From: Azohydromonas aeria
GTDB lineage: Bacteria > Pseudomonadota > Gammaproteobacteria > Burkholderiales > Burkholderiaceae_C
Direction of reading: 5' to 3'
NCBI RefSeq assembly: GCF_009760915.1
Contig: NZ_VIDQ01000064.1
Location: forward strand, 1 to 44,202
Length of the DNA stretch: 44,202 bases
Shown here: in pieces, positions 7,808 to 16,552 of the stretch
How the letters are laid out: each line of letters opens with the position of its first letter
How positions within the stretch are numbered: position 1 is the stretch's first letter
The notes under the pieces: generated by a model
Seen by the model: the letters and a program-made list of their open reading frames with translations, nothing else
The model's database searches: none
Told to the model about the DNA's origin: nothing
Position numbers and translations under genes: made by a program

Positions 7808-10069
7808 ATGCTGCGTTACCGTTTCCCCATTTTCATCATCGACGAGGACTTCCGCTCGGAGAACACGTCGGGCCTCGGCATCCGGGCGCTGGCGCAGGCC
7901 ATCGAGAAGGAAGGCTTCGAGGTGCTGGGCGTCACCAGCTATGGTGACCTGAGCCAGTTCGCGCAGCAGCAAAGCCGCGCCAGCGCGTTCATCCTGTCCA
8001 TCGACGACGAGGAGTTCACCGCCGCCGAGGACGAGGAAGACACCGCGGTGCGCAACCTGCGCAAGTTCATCACCGAGATCCGCTTCCGCAACAGCGACAT
8101 CCCGATCTACCTGTACGGCGAGACGCGCACCTCGCAGCACATTCCCAACGACATCCTGCGCGAGCTGCACGGCTTCATCCACATGTTCGAGGACACGCCG
8201 GAGTTCGTGGCGCGCCACATCATCCGCGAGGCCAAGAGCTACCTCGACGGGCTGGCGCCGCCCTTCTTCCGCGCGCTGGTGGACTACGCGCAGGATGGCT
8301 CCTACTCCTGGCACTGCCCCGGGCACTCCGGCGGCGTGGCCTTCCTGAAGAGCCCGGTGGGGCAGATGTTCCACCAGTTCTTCGGCGAGAACATGCTGCG
8401 CGCGGACGTGTGCAACGCGGTGGACGAGCTCGGCCAGCTGCTCGACCACACCGGCCCGGTGGCCGCGAGCGAGCGCAACGCGGCGCGCATCTTCAACGCC
8501 GACCACTGCTTCTTCGTCACCAACGGCACCAGCACCTCGAACAAGATGGTGTGGCACCACACGGTGGCGCCGGGCGACGTGGTGGTGGTGGACCGCAACT
8601 GCCACAAGAGCATCCTGCACTCGATCATCATGACCGGGGCGGTGCCGGTGTTCCTCACGCCCACGCGCAACCACTACGGCATCATCGGCCCGATCCCGCA
8701 AAGCGAGTTCAGCCGCGAGTCGATCCAGAAGAAGATCGCCGCCAACCCGCTGCTCGAAGGCGTCGATCCGGCCACGGTGCGCCCGCGCATCCTGACGCTG
8801 ACGCAGAGCACCTACGACGGCGTGCTCTACAACACCGAGACCATCAAGGGCATGCTCGACGGCTGGATCGACACGATCCACTTCGACGAGGCCTGGCTGC
8901 CGCACGCCGCGTTCCACGGCTTCTACGGCTCCTACCACGCCATGGGCAAGAAGCGCGCTCGGCCCAAGCAGTCGATGGTCTACGCCACGCAAAGCACGCA
9001 CAAGCTGCTCGCCGGCCTGTCGCAGGCCTCGCAGGTGCTGGTGCAGGACTCGCAGACGCAACAGCTCAACCGGCACCTCTTCAACGAGGCGTACCTGATG
9101 CACACGTCCACGTCGCCGCAGTACGCGATCATCGCGTCGTGCGACGTGGCCGCGGCCATGATGGAGCCGCCCGGCGGCACCGCGCTGGTGGAGGAAAGCC
9201 TGCGCGAGGCGCTGGACTTCCGCCGCGCCATGCTCAAGGTGGACAAGGACTTCGGCCACGACTGGTGGTTCAAGGTCTGGGGGCCGGAGCGGCCGCTCGC
9301 GGCCGAGGGCGTGGGGCAGGCCGACGACTGGATGCTGGGTGCCAACGAGGCCTGGCATGGCTTCGGCAACCTGGCGCCGGGTTTCAACATGCTCGACCCG
9401 ATCAAGAGCACGATCATCACGCCGGGCCTGGACGTGGGCGGCGAGTTCGGCGAGACCGGCATCCCGGCCTCGATCGTCACCAAGTTCCTGGCCGAGCACG
9501 GCGTGGTGGTGGAGAAGACGGGGCTGTACTCGTTCTTCATCATGTTCACCATCGGCATCACCAAGGGCCGCTGGAACACGCTGCTGACGGCGCTGCAGCA
9601 GTTCAAGGACGATTACGACCGCAACCAGCCGATGTGGCGGATCCTGCCCGAGTTCTGCGCCGCGCATCCGCGCTACGAGCGCATGGGGCTGCGCGACCTG
9701 TGCCAGGCGATCCACAAGGAGTACAAGGCGTACGACGTGGCGCGGCTGACCACGGAGATGTACCTCTCCGACCTGCAGCCGGCCATGAAGCCCGCCGACG
9801 CCTTTGCCCGCATCGCGCACCGCGACACCGAGCGCGTGGAAGTCGACGAGCTCGAAGGGCGCATCACCACCTCGCTGGTGACGCCGTACCCGCCGGGCAT
9901 CCCGCTGCTGATCCCGGGCGAGCGCTTCAACCGCAAGATCGTGGACTACCTGCGCTTCGTGCGCGCCTTCAACGAGAAATTCCCCGGCTTCGCCACCGAC
10001 GTGCACGGCCTGGTGGAAGAAGAGGTGGATGGCGTGCGGCGCTATTACGTGGACTGCGTGCGCGCCTGA
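7808..10069 (+). CDS. PLP-dependent arginine/lysine/ornithine decarboxylase
   Basis: A 753-residue protein of the fold-type I (AdiA/CadA/SpeF) decarboxylase family, near the 755 of E. coli AdiA. Order: N-terminal receiver-like wing domain (1-130; FPIFIIDEDFRSENTSGLGI), PLP core with the HCPGHSGGVAFLKSPVG block, TNGTSTSNK phosphate loop, HFDEAW with the cofactor-binding Asp, STHKLL with Schiff-base Lys399, then the C-terminal domain with EKTGLYSFFIMF and VTPYPPGIPLLIPGE. It releases CO2 from a basic amino acid to give a polyamine or cadaverine. Which amino acid cannot be decided from sequence; the DEAW motif is AdiA-like. No antiporter or regulator is adjacent, so a biosynthetic role is at least as likely as acid resistance. 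Start ATG 7808 begins at the wing domain; the frame is open far upstream but there it is antisense to the NfeD/SPFH genes. Confidence 0.93.
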   Translation: MLRYRFPIFIIDEDFRSENTSGLGIRALAQAIEKEGFEVLGVTSYGDLSQFAQQQSRASAFILSIDDEEFTAAEDEEDTAVRNLRKFITEIRFRNSDIPIYLYGETRTSQHIPNDILRELHGFIHMFEDTPEFVARHIIREAKSYLDGLAPPFFRALVDYAQDGSYSWHCPGHSGGVAFLKSPVGQMFHQFFGENMLRADVCNAVDELGQLLDHTGPVAASERNAARIFNADHCFFVTNGTSTSNKMVWHHTVAPGDVVVVDRNCHKSILHSIIMTGAVPVFLTPTRNHYGIIGPIPQSEFSRESIQKKIAANPLLEGVDPATVRPRILTLTQSTYDGVLYNTETIKGMLDGWIDTIHFDEAWLPHAAFHGFYGSYHAMGKKRARPKQSMVYATQSTHKLLAGLSQASQVLVQDSQTQQLNRHLFNEAYLMHTSTSPQYAIIASCDVAAAMMEPPGGTALVEESLREALDFRRAMLKVDKDFGHDWWFKVWGPERPLAAEGVGQADDWMLGANEAWHGFGNLAPGFNMLDPIKSTIITPGLDVGGEFGETGIPASIVTKFLAEHGVVVEKTGLYSFFIMFTIGITKGRWNTLLTALQQFKDDYDRNQPMWRILPEFCAAHPRYERMGLRDLCQAIHKEYKAYDVARLTTEMYLSDLQPAMKPADAFARIAHRDTERVEVDELEGRITTSLVTPYPPGIPLLIPGERFNRKIVDYLRFVRAFNEKFPGFATDVHGLVEEEVDGVRRYYVDCVRA

Positions 10070-10121
10070 AGAGGCGTGCATGGCCCCTGGGCGGCGCACG
10101 CCGCCTCGGGGTCATCCGGAA

Positions 10122-10155
10122 ATGAAAAACAGCGCCCGCGGGCGCTGTTTTTCAT
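10122..10155. terminator. Perfect 34-base palindromic bidirectional terminator
   Basis: A fully self-complementary sequence centred between 10138 and 10139, with GC-rich core CAGCGCCCG/CGGGCGCTG flanked by five A on the left and five T on the right. It works in either direction, ending the decarboxylase transcript from the left and fabI from the right. Confidence 0.92.
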
Positions 10156-10176
10156 GGGGGGGAGGGCCGGCGGGGG

Positions 10177-10959
10177 TCAGCCGCGGTCGCCGCCCATGAC
10201 CTGGCTGAAGCCGCCGTCGACGTAGGTGATCTCGGCGCTGATGCCCGAGGCCAGGTCCGACATCAGGAACGCGGCGGCGTTGCCGACGTCGTCGATGGTG
10301 ACGTTGCGGCGCAGCGGGGCGTTGGTCTCGACGATGTCGAGGATCTTGCCGAAGCCCTTGATGCCCGAGGCGGCGAGCGTCTTGATCGGGCCGGCGGAGA
10401 TGCCGTTGACGCGGATGCCGCGCGGGCCCAGGCTGGCGGCGAGGTAGCGCACGCTGGCTTCGAGCGCGGCCTTGGCCAGGCCCATGGTGTTGTAGGACGG
10501 CACGTAGCGCACGGCGCCCAGGTAGCTCAGTGTCAGCAGCGCGGCGTTGTCGCGCAGCATCGGCGCGGCGGCCTTGGCCATGGCGGGGAAGCTGTAGGCG
10601 GAGATGTCCTGCGCGATGCGAAAGCCCTCGCGTGAGAAGCCCTCCAGGAAGTCCCCGGCGATGGCCTCGCGCGGCGCGAAGCCGATGGAGTGCACGAAGC
10701 CGTCAAACTGCGGCCAGTGCTGCGACAGGTCCGCGAACAGCTTGGCGATTTGCGCGTCGTCGGCCACGTCGCAATCGAAGATCAGCTCCGAGTCGAACTC
10801 GTGCGCGAATTCGGTGATCCGCTCCTTGAAACGCTCGCCGACGTAGCTGAAGGCGAGCTCCGCGCCTTCGCGCTTGCAGGCGCGGGCGATGCCGTAGGCA
10901 ATCGAGCGGTTGGACAGCAATCCCGTGATCAACAGCCGCTTGCCGGCAAGAAATCCCAT
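10177..10959 (-). CDS. fabI: Enoyl-[acyl-carrier-protein] reductase (NADH), FabI
   Basis: A 260-residue short-chain dehydrogenase-like enzyme performing the last reduction of each fatty-acid elongation cycle, trans-2-enoyl-ACP to acyl-ACP. The nucleotide-binding region is GKRLLITGLLSNRSIAYGIA near the N-terminus. The FabI catalytic triad positions are conserved even in numbering: Tyr146 (TLSYLG), Tyr156 (PSYNTMG) and Lys163 (LAKAAL). The C-terminus SAEITYVDGGFSQVMG is typical. Start 10959 (MGFLAGKRLLITG) has GGAG 6 bases upstream. Monocistronic on the minus strand, divergent from rimP and ending at the shared terminator. The family includes the triclosan target. Confidence 0.97.
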   Translation of the reverse strand: MGFLAGKRLLITGLLSNRSIAYGIARACKREGAELAFSYVGERFKERITEFAHEFDSELIFDCDVADDAQIAKLFADLSQHWPQFDGFVHSIGFAPREAIAGDFLEGFSREGFRIAQDISAYSFPAMAKAAAPMLRDNAALLTLSYLGAVRYVPSYNTMGLAKAALEASVRYLAASLGPRGIRVNGISAGPIKTLAASGIKGFGKILDIVETNAPLRRNVTIDDVGNAAAFLMSDLASGISAEITYVDGGFSQVMGGDRG

Positions 10960-11039
10960 GGTGGCTCCGAGAGGTCAAAATTAGCGGGCGGGATTCTCGC
11001 ACGCGGCTTGCTGCTCATTGGCGGGGGCGAGTCGGTCAC

Positions 11040-11068
11040 TTGCCGGTACAGCTCTTGCATAGTACAAT
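11040..11068 (+). promoter_or_regulatory. Sigma-70 promoter of the rimP-nusA-infB operon
   Basis: TTGCCG (11040-11045), a 17-base spacer, then TACAAT (11063-11068): four of six and five of six matches to the -35 and -10 consensus with ideal spacing. Transcription would start near 11075, giving a leader of about 120 bases before rimP. Confidence 0.78.
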
Positions 11069-11093
11069 CCGCATCTCGCTGAATAACCTGAAT

Positions 11094-11120
11094 GGGCGGA
11101 TCTTCCAGCCCTTTTTTTTT
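11094..11120 (+). terminator. Terminator-like hairpin in the rimP leader (possible attenuator)
   Basis: GGGCGGA (11094-11100), loop TCT, TCC-A-GCCC (11104-11111) with one bulged A, followed directly by nine T. It lies downstream of the promoter and about 70 bases before the rimP start codon, so it would stop part of the operon transcripts. In other bacteria the nusA operon is controlled by NusA through leader termination; the same is inferred here. Confidence 0.72.
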
Positions 11121-11193
11121 GCTTGATCGAATTTCGCATTTCACACCACTGCAACCGGAGACCGCGGGCGGCGCAAGCCGCGGGCGGGCAGGC

Positions 11194-11886
11194 ATGAACT
11201 GGCAGGCAGCCATCGAGCGCACCGTCACGGGGCTGGGCTACGAGCTCGTCGAGGTCGAGCGGGCCGTGCGCGGCCTGCTGCGCGTGACCATCGACCGCAT
11301 TCCTGGCCAGGCGTACCCGGGCGAGCCGTCCGACATGGTGACGGTGGACGACTGCGAAGCCGTGACGCGGCAGTTGCAGTACGTGCTGGAAGTCGAGAAC
11401 GCCGACTACGCGCGGCTGGAAGTGTCCTCGCCGGGGCTGGATCGTCCGCTCAAGCGCGAGGCCGACTACGCGCGCTTTGCCGGCGAGTTGGTCGAGATCA
11501 CGCTGAAGTTGCCGTTCCAGGGTCGCAAGAAGTACCGCGGCGTACTGCAGCCGCGCCCGGCGCAGGCGTCGGGCGATGTCGGCGCCGCGGGCGGCGAGGC
11601 GGCGGGCACGCTGGTGGCTGGCGGCGATCAGGCTCAGGTCGGCGGTTGGCGCCTGGTGCTGCAGGACGAGGCGGCAGCGGCGCGCAAGGGTGGCGGCAAG
11701 GGCGGACGCTCCAATGCCAAGGCGCGCGCCAAGCCCAGCGACGAGGAGGCGCCGGTGCAGGTGCTGGACTTCGCTTTCGATGAAGTGCGCGAGGCCCGGC
11801 TTGTACCGGTGGTGGATTTCAAGGGCCGGCGGGCCCGCGCTGCGCAGCCGCAAGAGCCGCAGCAGGACGGAGGAAGCACGGAATGA
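11194..11886 (+). CDS. rimP: Ribosome maturation factor RimP
   Basis: A 230-residue RimP, which binds the 30S subunit and assists its late assembly. The N-terminal alpha/beta domain (ERTVTGLGYELVEVERAVRG, VTVDDCEAVTRQL, LEVSSPGLDRPLKREADYARF) is typical, as is the SH3-like C-terminal domain ending DFAFDEVREARLVPVVDFKG. The protein is longer than the usual 150-200 residues because of two low-complexity inserts in the C-terminal domain: a Gly/Ala-rich one at about 130-150 and a Lys/Gly/Ala-rich one at about 165-185. Start 11194 (MNWQAAIERTV) is canonical; the open frame upstream covers the leader hairpin and is rejected. It overlaps nusA by 4 bases (ATGA), indicating translational coupling. Confidence 0.95.
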   Translation: MNWQAAIERTVTGLGYELVEVERAVRGLLRVTIDRIPGQAYPGEPSDMVTVDDCEAVTRQLQYVLEVENADYARLEVSSPGLDRPLKREADYARFAGELVEITLKLPFQGRKKYRGVLQPRPAQASGDVGAAGGEAAGTLVAGGDQAQVGGWRLVLQDEAAAARKGGGKGGRSNAKARAKPSDEEAPVQVLDFAFDEVREARLVPVVDFKGRRARAAQPQEPQQDGGSTE

Positions 11887-13361
11887 ACCGCGAAATGTTG
11901 ATGCTGGTGGATGCCATCTCGCGCGAGAAGAGCGTCGAGCGCGACGTGGTGTTTGGCGCCGTGGAGGCCGCGCTGGCCTCGGCGACCAAGAAGCTGCACG
12001 GCGGCGAGGTCGACATTCGCGTGCACATGGACCGCGACACCGGCGAATACGAGACCTTCCGCCGCTGGCTGGTGGTGCCTGACAGCGCCGGGCTGCAGAA
12101 CCCCGACGCCGAGGAGCTGCTCTCCGACGCCAGGGACCGCATCGCCGACATCGAGGAAGGCGACTACATCGAGGAGCCGATCGAGTCCGTGACCATCGGG
12201 CGCATCGGCGCGCAGGCCGCCAAGCAGGTGATCCTGCAGAAGATCCGCGACGCCGAGCGCGAGCAGTTGCTCAACGACTTCCTCGCCCGCGGCGAGAAGA
12301 TCATGGTCGGTACCGTCAAGCGCCTCGACAAGGGCGACCTGATCGTCGAGAGCGGGCGCGTCGAGGGCCGGCTCAAGCGTGGCGAGATGATCCCGAAGGA
12401 AAACCTGCGCACGGGCGACCGTGTGCGCGCCTTCATCGCCGGCATCGACCCGACCGTGCGCGGGCCGCAGATCATGCTCTCGCGCGCGGCGCCGGGCTTC
12501 ATGATCGAGCTGTTCGCGCAGGAAGTGCCCGAGATCGAGCAGGGCCTGCTGGAGATCAAGAGCTGCGCCCGCGACCCGGGCAGCCGCGCCAAGATCGCCG
12601 TGCTGTCGCACGACAAGCGCGTGGACCCGATCGGCACCTGCGTGGGCGTGCGCGGCTCGCGCGTGAACGCGGTGACGAACGAGCTCGCCGGCGAGCGCGT
12701 GGACATCGTCTTGTGGTCCGAGGATCCGGCCCAATTTGTGATCGGTGCGCTGGCCCCGGCCAACGTGCAGTCGATCGTGGTGGACGAGGAGCGCCACGCC
12801 ATGGACGTGGTGGTGGACGAGGAAAACCTAGCCATCGCCATCGGCCGCGGCGGCCAGAACGTGCGCCTGGCCTCCGACCTCACCGGCTGGCGCATCAACA
12901 TCATGACGGCCGAGGAATCGCAGGCCAAGCAGGCTACCGAGACCGAGAAGCTGCGCCGTCTGTTCGTGGAGAAGCTCGACGTGGACGAGGAGGTCGCCGA
13001 CATCCTCATCGCCGAGGGCTTTGCCAGCCTCGAAGAGGTGGCCTACGTTCCCATGCAGGAAATGCTGGAGATCGAGGCCTTCGACGAGGACACCGTGGGC
13101 GAGCTGCGCAAGCGCGCCAAGGATGCGCTGCTGACCCTGGAGATTGCGCGTGAGGAAGCCGTGGAAGAGGTGTCGCAGGACCTGCGCGACCTCGACGGCC
13201 TCACGCCCGAAGTGATTGCCAAGCTGGCCGATGGCGGGGTGCATACCCGCGACGACCTGGCCGACCTGGCCGTCGATGAACTGACTGAAATGACCGGCCT
13301 GGACGACGTGGCGGCCAAGGCTCTGATCATGAAGGCGCGTGAACATTGGTTCACCACCTGA
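11883..13361 (+). CDS. nusA: Transcription termination/antitermination protein NusA
   Basis: A 492-residue NusA, matching E. coli length (495). Order: N-terminal RNA-polymerase-binding domain (MNREMLMLVDAISREKSVER), S1 RNA-binding domain (about 135-200; VGTVKRLDKGDLIVESG), two KH domains (about 230-345; DPIGTCVGVRGSRVNAVTNE, AIAIGRGGQNVRLAS) and two C-terminal acidic repeats (about 355-492) with helix-hairpin-helix patterns. NusA binds elongating RNA polymerase and modulates pausing, intrinsic termination and antitermination. Second gene of the operon, overlapping the rimP stop by 4 bases; infB follows after 59 bases. It may act on the leader hairpin at 11094-11120. Confidence 0.97.
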   Translation: MNREMLMLVDAISREKSVERDVVFGAVEAALASATKKLHGGEVDIRVHMDRDTGEYETFRRWLVVPDSAGLQNPDAEELLSDARDRIADIEEGDYIEEPIESVTIGRIGAQAAKQVILQKIRDAEREQLLNDFLARGEKIMVGTVKRLDKGDLIVESGRVEGRLKRGEMIPKENLRTGDRVRAFIAGIDPTVRGPQIMLSRAAPGFMIELFAQEVPEIEQGLLEIKSCARDPGSRAKIAVLSHDKRVDPIGTCVGVRGSRVNAVTNELAGERVDIVLWSEDPAQFVIGALAPANVQSIVVDEERHAMDVVVDEENLAIAIGRGGQNVRLASDLTGWRINIMTAEESQAKQATETEKLRRLFVEKLDVDEEVADILIAEGFASLEEVAYVPMQEMLEIEAFDEDTVGELRKRAKDALLTLEIAREEAVEEVSQDLRDLDGLTPEVIAKLADGGVHTRDDLADLAVDELTEMTGLDDVAAKALIMKAREHWFTT

Positions 13362-13420
13362 GCATCATCCTGAGACCACGCCCGCAAGACCGCATCGCCC
13401 AGCAAGCAAGGATTCCCACA

Positions 13421-16400
13421 ATGGCCGTGACCACCGTCGCACAGTTTGCCGCCCAGCTCAATCGCCCGGCGACGACTTTGCTCGAGCAACTGCAGTCTGC
13501 CGGTGTGAGCAAGCGCTCCACCGACGACGCGCTCACCGACGCCGACAAGGAGCGGCTGCTGGCGCACCTGCGCAGCAGCCATGGCACCGGCGCGGGCGCT
13601 GATCGCAAGAAGATCACGCTCACCAGCCGCAGCACCAGCGAGATCAAGCAGGCCGATGCCTCGGGCAAGGCGCGCACGATCCAGGTTGAAGTGCGCAAGA
13701 AGCGCACCTTCGTCAAGCCCGACGAATCACCGGCCGCGCCGGAGATCTCCGCCGAGGAACTGCAGCGCCGCGAGGAAGAAGCGCGGGCGCAGGCCGAGGC
13801 CCTGCGTCGCCAGGAAGAGGAACTGGCCGAGCGCCAGCGCCAGCGCGAGGCCGAGGAAAAGCGCCAGCGCGAGGAGGCCGAGGCCGCCCGCCGCGCCCGC
13901 GAAGCCGAGGAAGCGGCCGCCCGCGAGCGCGAGGCCGCTGCCGCGGCGCAAGCAGCGCAGGCCCAGCAGGCGGCTTCCGCCGCCACTGCCGCCACTGCAG
14001 CCAAGACTGCCCGCGAGCCGGCCGCCGCGCGCGCCGCCGCCGACGCCGCCGCGCTGCAGGCCGCCTCGCGCCGCCAGCAGGCCGCGCGCCACGCGCCGCG
14101 CAATGCCCCGCGCAATGCCGCCGCCGCGCCTGCGCCGGCTGCTGCCGCTCCGGCGCCCGTGGCCGCGCCGGCTCCCGCCGCTCCCGCCCCCGTGGCCGCC
14201 GCGCCGGCGCCCGCGCCGGCTCCCGAAGTGCCGGCCAAGCCCGCGCTGCGCGTGGTGAAGGCCGCCGAGGTGGCCGACGCCGAGAAGCAGCGCCTGGCCG
14301 ACCTGGAGCGCCGCCGCAAGGCCGCCGAGGCCGAGGCCGCCGCCATCCGCGCCATGATGAATGCGCCCAAGAAGGTGCTCGTGGCCAAGAAGGAGGAGCC
14401 CAAGCCGGCGCCCGCGCCGATCAAGGGCACCATCCACAAGCCCGCCGTGGCCGCCAAGCCGGGCGGCGCGGGCGCGACCACCCAGGCCACCGCCGCGCCC
14501 GGCGCGGCCAAGCCGGGCGACAAGAAGTCCGTCAAGTCCGAGAAGCTGTCTTCGAGCTGGGCCGACGACGCCGCCAAGAAGCGCGCCGCGCTCAAGGGCC
14601 GCGGCGGCGACGCCGGGGCCGCGGGCGGCGCCCGCGCCGGCTGGCGCTCGCCGCGCGGCGGCCGCCGTGGCGGCGACCGTGACGAGCGCGCAGGCTCCGG
14701 CTTCGTGGCGCCCAACGAGCCGCAAGTGCAGGAAGTGCACGTGCCCGAGACCATCAGCGTGGCCGACCTGGCGCACAAGATGAGCGTCAAGGCCTCCGAG
14801 GTCATCAAGCAGCTGATGAAGCTGGGCCAGATGGTCACCATCAACCAGCAGCTCGACCAGGAGACCGCGATGATCGTGGTCGAGGAAATGGGCCACAAGG
14901 CGCTGGCCGCCAAGCTCGACGATCCGGAAGCCTTCCTGGAGGAAGACGCCGCCACCAGCAGCGCGGAGCAGAAGCCGCGCGCCCCGGTGGTCACGGTCAT
15001 GGGCCACGTCGACCACGGCAAGACCTCGCTGCTGGACTACATCCGCCGTGCCCGCGTGGCCGCCGGTGAAGCGGGCGGCATCACGCAGCACATCGGCGCC
15101 TACCACGTCGAGACGCCGCGCGGCATCATCACCTTCCTCGACACCCCGGGCCACGAGGCGTTCACCGCCATGCGTGCCCGCGGCGCCAAGGCCACCGACA
15201 TCGTGATCCTGGTGGTGGCCGCCGACGACGGCGTGATGCCCCAGACCAAGGAAGCCATCCACCACGCCAAGGCGGCCGGCGTGCCGCTGGTGGTGGCGAT
15301 CAACAAGATCGACAAGCCCGACTCCAACCTGGAGCGCGTGCGCAGCGAACTGGTGGCCGAGCAGGTCGTGCCGGAAGAGTTCGGCGGCGACTCGCCCTTC
15401 GTGCCCGTGTCCGCGCGCACCGGCCAGGGCATCGACGACCTGCTGGAGCAGGTGCTGCTGCAGGCCGAGGTGCTGGAGCTCAAGGCGGCCGAAGACGCGC
15501 TGGCCAAGGGCCTGGTGATCGAAGCGCGCCTGGACAAGGGCCGCGGTCCCGTGGCCACGGTGCTGGTGCAAAGCGGCACCCTCAAGAAGGGCGACGTGGT
15601 GCTGGCGGGTTCGAGCTACGGCCGCGTGCGCGCCATGCTCGACGAGGACGGCAAGGCCACCGAGGCCGCCGGTCCGTCGATCCCCGTGGAGATCCAGGGC
15701 CTGACCGAGGTGCCGCAGGCCGGCGACGAGTTCATGGTGCTGGCCGACGAGCGCCGCGCCCGCGAGATCGCCACCTTCCGCCAGGGCAAGTACCGCGACG
15801 TCAAGCTGGCCAAGCAGCAGGCCGCCAAGCTGGAGAACATGTTCGACCAGATGGGCGCCGGCGACGTGCAGACGCTGCCGCTGATCATCAAGGCCGACGT
15901 GCAGGGCTCGCAGGAAGCGCTGGCGTCCTCGCTGCTCAAGCTCTCGACCGAAGAGGTCAAGGTGCAGATCGTGCACGCGGCCGTGGGCGGCATCAGCGAG
16001 AGCGACGTCAACCTGGCCATCGCCTCCAAGGCGGTGATCGTGGGCTTCAACGTGCGTGCCGATGCCGGCGCGCGCAAGCTCGCCGAGAACAACGGCGTGG
16101 ACCTGCGCTACTACAACATCATCTACGACGCCGTCGACGAGATCCGCTCGGCGATGTCGGGGATGCTGGCGCCGGAGCAGAAGGAAGAGGCCCTGGGCAC
16201 GGCGGAGATCCGCACCGTGTTCGTCGCCTCCAAGATCGGCACCGTGGCGGGCTGCATGGTCACCTCGGGCCTGGTGCGCCGCAACGCGCGCTTCCGCCTG
16301 CTGCGCGAGAACGTGGTCATCTACACCGGCGAGATCGAGTCGGTGCGCCGCTTGAAGGACGACGTGCGCGAGGTCAAGGAAGGCTTCGAGTGCGGCATCA

Positions 16401-16480
16401 AGCTCAAGAACTACAACGACATCGCCGAAGGCGACCAGATCGAGGTGTTCGAGATCAAGGAGGTGGCGCGCACGCTGTAA
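13421..16480 (+). CDS. infB: Translation initiation factor IF-2
   Basis: A 1019-residue IF-2, the GTPase that brings initiator tRNA to the 30S subunit and promotes subunit joining. Residues 1-50 form an IF2_N domain (MAVTTVAQFAAQLNRPATTL). A charged, then Ala/Pro/Arg-rich low-complexity linker runs from about 110 to 430, long even for proteobacteria. A second IF2_N-like module (SVADLAHKMSVKASEVIKQL) follows. The G domain begins near residue 520 with GHVDHGKT (528-535), DTPGHEAF and NKIDKPD. Domains II, III and IV complete the protein, ending EVFEIKEVARTL. Start 13421 is chosen for the IF2_N start and AAGGA about 9 bases upstream; the frame is open 25 codons further upstream with no family match. 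Confidence 0.97.
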   Translation: MAVTTVAQFAAQLNRPATTLLEQLQSAGVSKRSTDDALTDADKERLLAHLRSSHGTGAGADRKKITLTSRSTSEIKQADASGKARTIQVEVRKKRTFVKPDESPAAPEISAEELQRREEEARAQAEALRRQEEELAERQRQREAEEKRQREEAEAARRAREAEEAAAREREAAAAAQAAQAQQAASAATAATAAKTAREPAAARAAADAAALQAASRRQQAARHAPRNAPRNAAAAPAPAAAAPAPVAAPAPAAPAPVAAAPAPAPAPEVPAKPALRVVKAAEVADAEKQRLADLERRRKAAEAEAAAIRAMMNAPKKVLVAKKEEPKPAPAPIKGTIHKPAVAAKPGGAGATTQATAAPGAAKPGDKKSVKSEKLSSSWADDAAKKRAALKGRGGDAGAAGGARAGWRSPRGGRRGGDRDERAGSGFVAPNEPQVQEVHVPETISVADLAHKMSVKASEVIKQLMKLGQMVTINQQLDQETAMIVVEEMGHKALAAKLDDPEAFLEEDAATSSAEQKPRAPVVTVMGHVDHGKTSLLDYIRRARVAAGEAGGITQHIGAYHVETPRGIITFLDTPGHEAFTAMRARGAKATDIVILVVAADDGVMPQTKEAIHHAKAAGVPLVVAINKIDKPDSNLERVRSELVAEQVVPEEFGGDSPFVPVSARTGQGIDDLLEQVLLQAEVLELKAAEDALAKGLVIEARLDKGRGPVATVLVQSGTLKKGDVVLAGSSYGRVRAMLDEDGKATEAAGPSIPVEIQGLTEVPQAGDEFMVLADERRAREIATFRQGKYRDVKLAKQQAAKLENMFDQMGAGDVQTLPLIIKADVQGSQEALASSLLKLSTEEVKVQIVHAAVGGISESDVNLAIASKAVIVGFNVRADAGARKLAENNGVDLRYYNIIYDAVDEIRSAMSGMLAPEQKEEALGTAEIRTVFVASKIGTVAGCMVTSGLVRRNARFRLLRENVVIYTGEIESVRRLKDDVREVKEGFECGIKLKNYNDIAEGDQIEVFEIKEVARTL

Positions 16481-16511
16481 TCCGCAGCCTGTACGCCCCT
16501 TCCTGACGCAG

Positions 16512-16534
16512 CCCCGCCCACCAGGGCGGGGTTT
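16512..16534 (+). terminator. Hairpin between infB and rbfA
   Basis: A perfect 8-bp GC stem, CCCCGCCC and GGGCGGGG with loop ACCA, followed by only three T (TTTGT). A weak or partial terminator, or an RNA processing/stabilising hairpin that tunes rbfA and truB relative to infB. Confidence 0.6.
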
Positions 16535-16552
16535 GTACTTCAGGAGCGCCGC

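Noticed and set aside
7757..10099. Minus-strand open frame of 780 codons across the decarboxylase gene
   Set aside because: Antisense noise with His/Arg/Val bias; the plus-strand decarboxylase has all its catalytic motifs.
11112..11120. Nine-T run before rimP as a sequencing artefact
   Set aside because: It directly follows a stable stem and lies in non-coding sequence, so a terminator explains it better.
13960..14240. Possible frameshift or repeat expansion in the Ala/Pro-rich part of infB
   Set aside because: Low-complexity linkers between the IF2 N-terminal and G domains are normal in this group, and the frame is continuous into an intact G domain.
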